A stretch of 11,504 nt of DNA from CAZUTK01 sp964623265 (lineage in GTDB: Bacteria; Electryoneota; B3-LCP), in NCBI GenBank assembly GCA_964623265.1, contig CAZUTK010000082.1, positions 1-11,504 of the forward strand. Direction: 5' to 3'. The notes below the pieces were generated by a model. The model worked only from the letters and a program-made list of their open reading frames with translations, had not been told where the DNA came from and searched no databases. Shown here in pieces: positions 6,632 to 11,504 of this stretch. The first letter of the stretch is position 1. Every line of letters starts with the position of its first letter. A program made the position numbers and the translations under genes.

Positions 6632-7567
6632 ATGGAGTGGAAGCAGATTTTCATCGAGAATTACAAGGTCAAGCTGGCATTATTCGTAATGGCGGTGTTT
6701 CTTTGGTTTTTTGTGGTTTCCAGCCGGGAATACGTGCAGGTGATGAAAGTTCCGCTGCGCGTGGTCAATTTTTCATCTGACAAATTATTTCTGGAGGATC
6801 CGCCGCCTTCGGTTCAGGTGCGCTTCCGCGGAAAAGGTACCTCGCTGCTTCTGCTCTACATATTTGGCGACGTGCATCTCAGCCTAGATCTTTTAAATAT
6901 CAAATCTTCCTTCGATTATCCACTCCGAATAGATCAAGTGGAATGGGCGACCGGATTGGATGTGCAGATTCTGGATATCGTCTATCCCGATACGGTGAAA
7001 GTGCGCCTCGATGAGAAGTTAGAGCGGAAGCTGGCGGTGAAACCGCTTCTCCTAGTGATTCCGGCGGAAGGGTACACTTTATCGGGCGACACCGTGGTGA
7101 TGCCGGATACGGTGATGGCGATCGGCGCGAAGACGGAACTGGAAAAGCTGGAGTACGCGCACACGCAGGCACGCACCATTGAAGGAGCGAGCAACTCCTT
7201 CAACATCAAGCTTCCACTTTCGGCGCAGCAGCAGCGCACCGTGCGCTTTGAACCTGCGGTGGTGAACCTTTCGGTGAATATCGAAAAGATTGCGGAGCGG
7301 GAGATATTCGCGTTGCCGGTGCAGGTGAAAGGCAACTATTCGCTTCGCATCCGCGTTCAACCTTCGGCAGTGAGCATCCGTGTGCGCGGCGCCGCTTCGC
7401 TGGTGAACCGTCTGACGGATCAGGAAATTCCCATCCACGTGGAAATCAACCGGGCGACGCCGGACAGCGCAGCGCTGATTCCCACCGTTACTTTACCGCG
7501 GGGGGTGACTCTGCTGGAAGTGAAACCGCCGGCGGTTCAGATTCTATTCAATGGGAGACACATATAG
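6632..7567 (+). CDS. YbbR-like domain membrane-anchored protein
   Basis: The 311-residue product has a short cytoplasmic N-terminus, one membrane anchor (about residues 14-30, LALFVMAVFLWFFVVS) and an extracytoplasmic beta-rich part. This part reads as about three YbbR-type repeats (roughly 33-115, 122-205 and 215-305), each with alternating V.V...G and proline-rich strand patterns such as VKVRLDEKLERKLAVKPLL and VSIRVRGAASLVNRL. The FLWFFVVSSREY anchor-exit segment is typical of YbbR proteins. In Firmicutes the YbbR protein CdaR (four domains, about 480 residues) binds and modulates the c-di-AMP cyclase CdaA. Here no cyclase gene is in view and the protein has fewer domains, so that role is inference only. 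It lies 3 bases after trkH copy 2 and 2 bases before tsaD, which implies shared transcription. Domain call is confident, partner unknown. Confidence 0.85.
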   Translation: MEWKQIFIENYKVKLALFVMAVFLWFFVVSSREYVQVMKVPLRVVNFSSDKLFLEDPPPSVQVRFRGKGTSLLLLYIFGDVHLSLDLLNIKSSFDYPLRIDQVEWATGLDVQILDIVYPDTVKVRLDEKLERKLAVKPLLLVIPAEGYTLSGDTVVMPDTVMAIGAKTELEKLEYAHTQARTIEGASNSFNIKLPLSAQQQRTVRFEPAVVNLSVNIEKIAEREIFALPVQVKGNYSLRIRVQPSAVSIRVRGAASLVNRLTDQEIPIHVEINRATPDSAALIPTVTLPRGVTLLEVKPPAVQILFNGRHI

Positions 7568-7569
7568 AA

Positions 7570-8592
7570 TTGGTTGTGCTGGGCATCGAAACTTCCTGCG
7601 ATGAAACGGCCGCGGCTATCCTGAAGGACGGCGCGGCTCTTTCTTCCGTAGTATCTTCGCACTGGCTGCATAAGCGTTACGGCGGGGTCGTGCCGGAGCT
7701 GGCGTCGCGCGCGCATCTGCAGCTGTTGCCGATGCTGACGGCGCAGGTTCTTGAAGAGGTTCATCTCACCTTGAGGGACATAGACGCGGTGGCGGTGACT
7801 CGCGGCCCGGGCTTGATCGGCTCCCTGCTGGTGGGGATTTCCTTCGCTAAAAGCGTTGCGTTCGCCTGCGGAAAGCCCTTCATCGGGGTGAACCATCTGG
7901 AAGGGCATCTCTGGAGTTTGAAGTTGAAGCATCCCGAAGTTGAATCCCCGTTTTTAGCGCTCTTGGTTTCCGGAGGGCACACGCTGCTGATTGGTGTGGA
8001 CGGCTTCGGACAATACCGCTGGATCGGCGGCACCCGCGACGACGCCGCGGGGGAAGCCTTTGACAAGGTCGCGGTGTTGTGCGGTTTGGGTTATCCCGGC
8101 GGAGCGGAGGTCGAGAAGCGCGCGGCGCAGGGTAACCCGGGATTTCACAATTTTCCGGTGGGAATGCACGGTCAGAAAAGCTACGATTTTTCGTTTTCCG
8201 GATTGAAGACGGCGGTGGCGAATTTTATCCGTCGTCATCCTGATGCATTAGGCTCGCAACGGGAGGATTTATTGGCGTCCTTTCAGGAGGCGGCGGTCGC
8301 ATCTCTGGTGGAACCGACGCTGCGTGCGATGGATGATTTCGGGTATCGGATCCTGACGCTTTCGGGCGGAGTCGCGGCGAACGCCGTCTTGCGGCGGCGG
8401 CTGGAAGAGGAGGTGCGGATGCGGGGAGGCAAGTTCATTTTTCCGGGATTGGATCTCTGCACCGATAACGCCGCTATGATCGCCTGGGTGGGTTGGCGCC
8501 GGTTGCTGAATGGTGAAAGGGATGATTACAGGATGAGCGGCGAAGCGGATCTGCCCATTGCCAGCATCTCACAGCAGGGGACGATCGGATGA
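7570..8592 (+). CDS. tsaD: tRNA N6-adenosine threonylcarbamoyltransferase TsaD
   Basis: The 340-residue product (E. coli 337) transfers the threonylcarbamoyl group to A37 of ANN-decoding tRNAs, with TsaB and TsaE in bacteria; it is cytoplasmic and normally essential. It has the ASKHA ATPase-like fold with GIETSCDETA (5-14), the YGGVVPELASRAH segment (37-49), metal ligands His109 and His113 in NHLEGH, LLVSGGHT, the GGTRDDAAGEAFDKVA nucleotide-binding segment, LSGGVAANAVLRRRL and the C-terminal CTDNAAMIAW with its metal-binding Asp. Start choice is uncertain: TTG at 7570 (MVVLGIETS) is given. GTG at 7576 is possible, and an ATA two codons earlier would sit at better spacing from the GGGAG at 7553-7557. 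The upstream YbbR stop is 2 bases away. The last 4 bases (ATGA) overlap the next gene, indicating translational coupling. No tsaB or tsaE is in the window. Confidence 0.98.
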   Translation: MVVLGIETSCDETAAAILKDGAALSSVVSSHWLHKRYGGVVPELASRAHLQLLPMLTAQVLEEVHLTLRDIDAVAVTRGPGLIGSLLVGISFAKSVAFACGKPFIGVNHLEGHLWSLKLKHPEVESPFLALLVSGGHTLLIGVDGFGQYRWIGGTRDDAAGEAFDKVAVLCGLGYPGGAEVEKRAAQGNPGFHNFPVGMHGQKSYDFSFSGLKTAVANFIRRHPDALGSQREDLLASFQEAAVASLVEPTLRAMDDFGYRILTLSGGVAANAVLRRRLEEEVRMRGGKFIFPGLDLCTDNAAMIAWVGWRRLLNGERDDYRMSGEADLPIASISQQGTIG

Positions 8593-10799
8593 ACGATGCG
8601 GGTTTTTTTTTAGGTGCGGCGATTCAGTTGCCGGCGGGATTTGCGATCGAATTCAACGGATCGTTTCTGCTTCTGGCTGTGCTGCTGCTCGCAGCAGGAA
8701 TCATAGCCGCCGCATCCTACCGGCAGACTGTGCCGCCCGCCGGTCGAATGCTGCGCATCATCCTCGGTTTTTTGCGGACGCTGGCTCTGGCGTTGCTCCT
8801 CTTTCTGATCTTCGAACCATCCATCACCCGCAAGCGGGAGCATCGCAGGAAGCCGATCATCAGCGTCCTGATTGATGATTCGCAGTCCATGGCGATGAAG
8901 GAAGCCGGCGGCATACGATCCGAGCAGCTGCAGCGACTCCTGCAGGATCCGGTTTGGAATTCATTGCGGAAGAATTTTGATCTGGCGGTCTTCGCGGCGG
9001 GGGACTCGCTGCGGGGGATCGGAGACATTCAGTTCGACTCGCTCCGCTTTGAAGCCATGAAGACGGATCTGGCGGCGGGCTGGCAAGGAGTTCTGCAAAA
9101 GGGGAATGCGCACGAGGCAAGCGCATTGATCCTGATCAGCGACGGCGGTGACAACGCCGGTCGAGATCCGGTTCAGGCGGCTAAAGATTCAAGAATTCCC
9201 ATCTTCGTGGTGGGCGTCGGAGATACGGCGTCGGTTCGAGACGCTTCAATCCTTCGCATAGACGGAGATGATTTGGCTTATCGCGGGAAAGAGACTCAGA
9301 TCACTGGAGTGATCAAGGCGCGCGGAATGGAGGGGCTTTCCGGCGTGTTGGAACTATCGGATGCAGAAGGCAGGATTTTAGCGAAGGCGAATTTGAAACT
9401 GCCTCCCGATGAATTGGAGATGGAACAATCCCTGCGTTTCACTCCCACCCAAACGGGCACTCTGCCGCTTACGCTTCGCTTGCAGACTTCCGGAGAGGAA
9501 AACGGCTATGAGAACAATCAGCGGGTTTTCCCTTTGCAGGTGCTGGAGAGCCGTTTGAAAGTTTTAGTCATCAGCGGTCAGCCTTCGTTCGAATCGCTGT
9601 TTTTCCTGCGGACTCTGACTTCTGCGTCGGATGCTCGGCGGGACATCGAAGTTTCCGCGGTGACGCGGAAAGGGGATGGGGAGTTTTACAGCCTTTCGGT
9701 GCCGCGTTTCAGCGATGCCGTGTCGAAGGCGGATGTACTCGTGCTGCTGGATCTTCCAAAAGAGGATGATGCGGCAGTCTCCTGGAGGCAGATCCAGGGC
9801 GCGTTGTCGAAGCGGAAGACGCCTATTTGGTTCTGGTTTTCCGACAAACCGAATCCCACAGGTTTGCAAGAGTTGGCGGGGGAGATTCCCTTCGGCATAG
9901 CGCCGGTACCGTCGCTTAGTGCAGCAGAGGTTCACCCGATCAGCCTTTACACCGAGTTGGCGCCGGATCTGGAGTCGTCACAAAGGGAGTTCTGGGCGGA
10001 TCTGCCGCCGGTTCAGTCGCCGCCTTTCATCGTGAAAGCCAACCGTCCGGTGCAGGTATTGCTCGCCTATCGAGATCCGCAGACCGGAATGGATTTGGGT
10101 CCTTCCTGGATCACCTGGGAGACGGCGGGGAGGCGTTTCGCCGCCAGCTTCGGTTCCGGATTCTGGAAATGGAGCTTCGTCACACAGGGGTTGGGGGGGA
10201 GCGATGAGCTGTATCGCACGACGATCAACGGGGTTCTGCAGTGGCTGTCATCGCCGCCTGAAAATCGTTCCTTAGTTGTCAAGACGGCGGAAAGAGTCTA
10301 TTCGACGGGCGAAGGCGTGCGCCTGGAAGGCAGAGCGCGGGGTGGGGACGGAAATCCCGTCCTGAGCGCGCAGGTTGAAGTCATAGTGGATGGTCCGGAG
10401 GGCGAATCCCGCGTCATTCTGGAGCCTTCTTCGGGTGGGTTTTACAGCGGAACGTTTCGCCCGAATGCGGTGGGAAGCTATCAATATCGGGCGCTGGCGT
10501 ATGTGGGCGGCGATACGCTGGGGGCGGATTCCGGAAGCTTCCTCGTGGAAGCCTATAATGCGGAGATGGAGACGATGCGCCAAGATGCCGCGCTGCTGAT
10601 GGAGATCGCCCGCGTCAGCGGGGGCGGATACTTTGCGGCGGATTCCGTCGCGCGTATTGCCGATGTTCTGAAGTTTCCGCCTCGAATCGCCGCCCTGGAG
10701 TGGAACCGGCGCTTCTTTCTGAACTGGGATGTCTGGGGGATCCTGATCGGAGCTCTGGCTCTGGAATGGGTCCTTCGCAAGCGCAAGGGGATGCTGTAA
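8589..10799 (+). CDS. Large membrane protein with von Willebrand A domain and GATase-like domain
   Basis: The 736-residue product has two N-terminal membrane helices (about 26-43 and 55-75), then a von Willebrand factor A domain (about 88-215). The metal-ion-dependent adhesion site is complete: DDSQS (Asp96, Ser98, Ser100), Thr159 and SDGGD (Asp185). A beta-rich, Ig-like part (about 218-325) follows. Next is a segment starting LKVLVISGQPSFESLFFLRT (about 327), which resembles the class I glutamine-amidotransferase-like fold seen in this group of VWA membrane proteins and shows no obvious catalytic Cys. A second beta-rich stretch (about 575-680) leads to a final membrane helix (about 713-728) ending in RKRKGML. 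The topology would put the large central part outside the cytoplasm. Related proteins occur in Bat/MoxR-type clusters, but no MoxR ATPase is here. Function unknown. It overlaps tsaD by 4 bases, and a nine-T run lies in codons 5-8. Confidence 0.8.
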   Translation: MNDAGFFLGAAIQLPAGFAIEFNGSFLLLAVLLLAAGIIAAASYRQTVPPAGRMLRIILGFLRTLALALLLFLIFEPSITRKREHRRKPIISVLIDDSQSMAMKEAGGIRSEQLQRLLQDPVWNSLRKNFDLAVFAAGDSLRGIGDIQFDSLRFEAMKTDLAAGWQGVLQKGNAHEASALILISDGGDNAGRDPVQAAKDSRIPIFVVGVGDTASVRDASILRIDGDDLAYRGKETQITGVIKARGMEGLSGVLELSDAEGRILAKANLKLPPDELEMEQSLRFTPTQTGTLPLTLRLQTSGEENGYENNQRVFPLQVLESRLKVLVISGQPSFESLFFLRTLTSASDARRDIEVSAVTRKGDGEFYSLSVPRFSDAVSKADVLVLLDLPKEDDAAVSWRQIQGALSKRKTPIWFWFSDKPNPTGLQELAGEIPFGIAPVPSLSAAEVHPISLYTELAPDLESSQREFWADLPPVQSPPFIVKANRPVQVLLAYRDPQTGMDLGPSWITWETAGRRFAASFGSGFWKWSFVTQGLGGSDELYRTTINGVLQWLSSPPENRSLVVKTAERVYSTGEGVRLEGRARGGDGNPVLSAQVEVIVDGPEGESRVILEPSSGGFYSGTFRPNAVGSYQYRALAYVGGDTLGADSGSFLVEAYNAEMETMRQDAALLMEIARVSGGGYFAADSVARIADVLKFPPRIAALEWNRRFFLNWDVWGILIGALALEWVLRKRKGML

Positions 10800-10861
10800 A
10801 ATAGACCCCGGACGAGCGCTTGTGCGGAACCTGATCCGAAATACTAAAAATCCAGTGGCGA
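10800..10861. other. Convergent intergenic gap, no clear terminator
   Basis: These 62 bases separate the ends of the VWA gene (+) and the repeat lipoprotein gene (-). The only hairpin I see is CGGA-ACCTGA-TCCG near 10826-10839, with a 4-bp stem and no T-run in either direction. It is too weak to call a terminator. Confidence 0.4.
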
Positions 10862-11362
10862 TTACTTCTTCAATCCTTTATCCAGCATTTCCCGCGCTCT
10901 GGCGGCAGCTTCCGTCCCCGGATAGGTCGTTTCCACCTGCTGATAGATTTCGGCTTGTTTCTGCTTATCCTTCGCGGCATCCGCCGTGGCGAGCAGATCC
11001 GCCGCCAGCTTTTCTTTCGCCATTTGAGCGGCGGGGGAATCGGGGTACTGAGCGATCACTACATCGTATTTTCCTTCTTGATACAACGCGTCCGCCAGCC
11101 GGTTTTTCGCCTGAGCTGCGAAGGGGGAATCCGGGTAGTTTTCGATGACGCCGGCGAAGTCACCCGCATTGAACATGTCTTCCGCCAATTTGTCTTTCGC
11201 CAGTTGCGCTACGGGTAGATCGGGGTAGCGCGCCACGACTTCTTCGTATTTGCCTTCGCTGAACAGCTTTTGCGCTTTTTGTTCCGGGGTGCTGCAGCCC
11301 AGCAGGCAAAGCGTCGTCAGGGCGATTAGAGCCGCTGCGGGAAGGTTCCATTTCCGTTTCAT
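10862..11362 (-). CDS. Small lipoprotein with 30-residue TPR-like helical repeats
   Basis: The 166-residue product has a lipoprotein signal: MKRKWN, a hydrophobic core, then LLGC with Cys23 as the lipidated residue (good match to the lipobox). The mature part is helical and repetitive. Residues 33-62, 63-92 and 93-122 are three units of exactly 30 residues, with the pattern LFxEGKYEEVVxxYPDSPxAxxAKxKLAxD. A fourth, longer and more diverged unit (123-163) keeps YPGTEAAARAREMLDKG. The two-helix plan with a 'YP.SP.A..A' turn recalls the tetratricopeptide-like repeats of BamD and YbgF/CpoB, but each unit is shorter than the 34-residue TPR. This suggests a protein-binding role in the cell envelope; the partner is unknown. 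The start is supported by AGGAGAG 4 bases upstream (11367-11373 on +). It is transcribed towards the VWA gene and separately from it. Confidence 0.85.
   Translation of the reverse strand: MKRKWNLPAAALIALTTLCLLGCSTPEQKAQKLFSEGKYEEVVARYPDLPVAQLAKDKLAEDMFNAGDFAGVIENYPDSPFAAQAKNRLADALYQEGKYDVVIAQYPDSPAAQMAKEKLAADLLATADAAKDKQKQAEIYQQVETTYPGTEAAARAREMLDKGLKK
10997..11266 (-). repeat. Three 90-bp in-frame tandem repeats inside the lipoprotein gene
   Basis: Three consecutive units of exactly 90 bp encode residues 33-62, 63-92 and 93-122. Conserved positions per unit are the G-[KD]-[YF] at unit positions 5-7, YPD at 14-16, Pro at 18, and A-K-x-[KR]-L-A at 23-28. Protein similarity between units 1 and 3 is higher than to unit 2, and the DNA is diverged enough that recent copy-number change is not evident. 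Confidence 0.85.
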
Positions 11363-11366
11363 GATG

Positions 11367-11373
11367 CTCTCCT
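11367..11373 (-). promoter_or_regulatory. Ribosome binding site of the repeat lipoprotein gene
   Basis: On the minus strand this reads AGGAGAG, 4 bases before the ATG (complement of 11360-11362). It is a near-perfect Shine-Dalgarno and supports this start over later Met codons. Confidence 0.6.
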
Positions 11374-11426
11374 GTTATTGAAAATTTGCGAAAGGCGTTG
11401 CTGTTCAATGGACCGGCGTAGAACCG

Positions 11427-11504
11427 ATGCCCGAGAGGTTCGAGCGCGCATTTCGATCCGCTGCTAACTCGGGGATGCCGATCCATCTGCAGATAGACAG
11501 GGGC
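11427..11504 (+). CDS. Possible start of a divergent gene, cut by right edge
   Basis: From the ATG at 11427 a + strand frame stays open for 26 codons to the window edge (MPERFERAFRSAANSGMPIH and on). The frame is in fact open from 11382, after a TGA at 11379, but no usable earlier start codon is seen. There is no good Shine-Dalgarno before the ATG. The amino-acid composition is plausible for protein, but 26 codons in GC-rich DNA can stay open by chance. If real, it would be transcribed divergently from the lipoprotein gene. I recognise no family. Confidence 0.22.
   Translation, partial: MPERFERAFRSAANSGMPIHLQIDRG

Noticed and set aside
10826..10839. Hairpin between the convergent genes as a terminator
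   Set aside because: The stem is 4 bp with no adjacent T-run on either strand, too weak to support termination.
11408..11460. tRNA-like look of GGTTCGAG and nearby bases near the right edge
   Set aside because: There is no acceptor stem, no anticodon arm and no matching T-arm pair; only the GGTTCGA-type string matches.
11160..11486. 108-codon minus-strand frame starting upstream of the lipoprotein
   Set aside because: It runs out of frame through the lipoprotein gene, which has a good ribosome site, lipobox and repeat pattern; the alternative has none of these.

Overview
The window reads as ordinary, dense bacterial chromosome of about 57% GC (estimated by eye). The signs are short or no gaps between genes, Shine-Dalgarno sequences, and some GTG and TTG starts. 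Two probable lipoproteins and a YbbR-type envelope protein suggest a diderm (Gram-negative-type) bacterium. The gene mix (sll1863-type coiled-coil protein, TrkA with two TrkH copies, YbbR next to TsaD, a large von Willebrand A membrane protein) would fit a little-cultured lineage such as one around the FCB group. I cannot place it more precisely from sequence alone. I saw no transposase, integrase, CRISPR array, tRNA or rRNA.

Layout: 1-676 is the C-terminal part of a C69-family dipeptidase that runs in from the left edge. It is followed by a 94-residue sll1863-type coiled-coil stress protein (740-1024), an FKBP prolyl-isomerase lipoprotein (1047-1523) and a class II aldolase with an unusual C-terminal extension (1528-2313). 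Next is a potassium-uptake block: trkA (2334-3683) and two tandem trkH paralogues of identical length (3685-5124 and 5189-6628). Then come a YbbR-domain membrane-anchored protein (6632-7567), tsaD for tRNA t6A synthesis (7570-8592) and a 736-residue von Willebrand A membrane protein (8589-10799). All of these lie on the + strand with gaps of 64 bp or less, several of them 1-4 bp or overlapping, so they may be transcribed as one or a few long units. A convergent minus-strand gene (10862-11362) encodes a small lipoprotein built from exact 30-residue tandem repeats. The last 142 bases are its upstream region and may hold the start of a divergent gene.

Functional picture: TrkA (cytosolic nucleotide-binding gating subunit) and the TrkH channels (inner membrane) form a complete K+ uptake system, and the duplicated TrkH suggests two transporter variants sharing one TrkA. 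YbbR-domain proteins are known elsewhere as regulators of c-di-AMP synthesis, and c-di-AMP controls K+ transport in many bacteria, so its position beside trkH is suggestive. No cyclase gene is in the window. TsaD is housekeeping. The rest are envelope and stress functions. I found no convincing new multi-gene system. The points most worth a second look are the aldolase tail (Cys4 cluster plus amphipathic helix, resembling a microcompartment targeting peptide), the trkH duplication with a changed pore segment in copy 1 and a patch of very high DNA identity between copies, the 30-residue-repeat lipoprotein, and long homopolymer tracts in trkA and at the start of the von Willebrand A gene.
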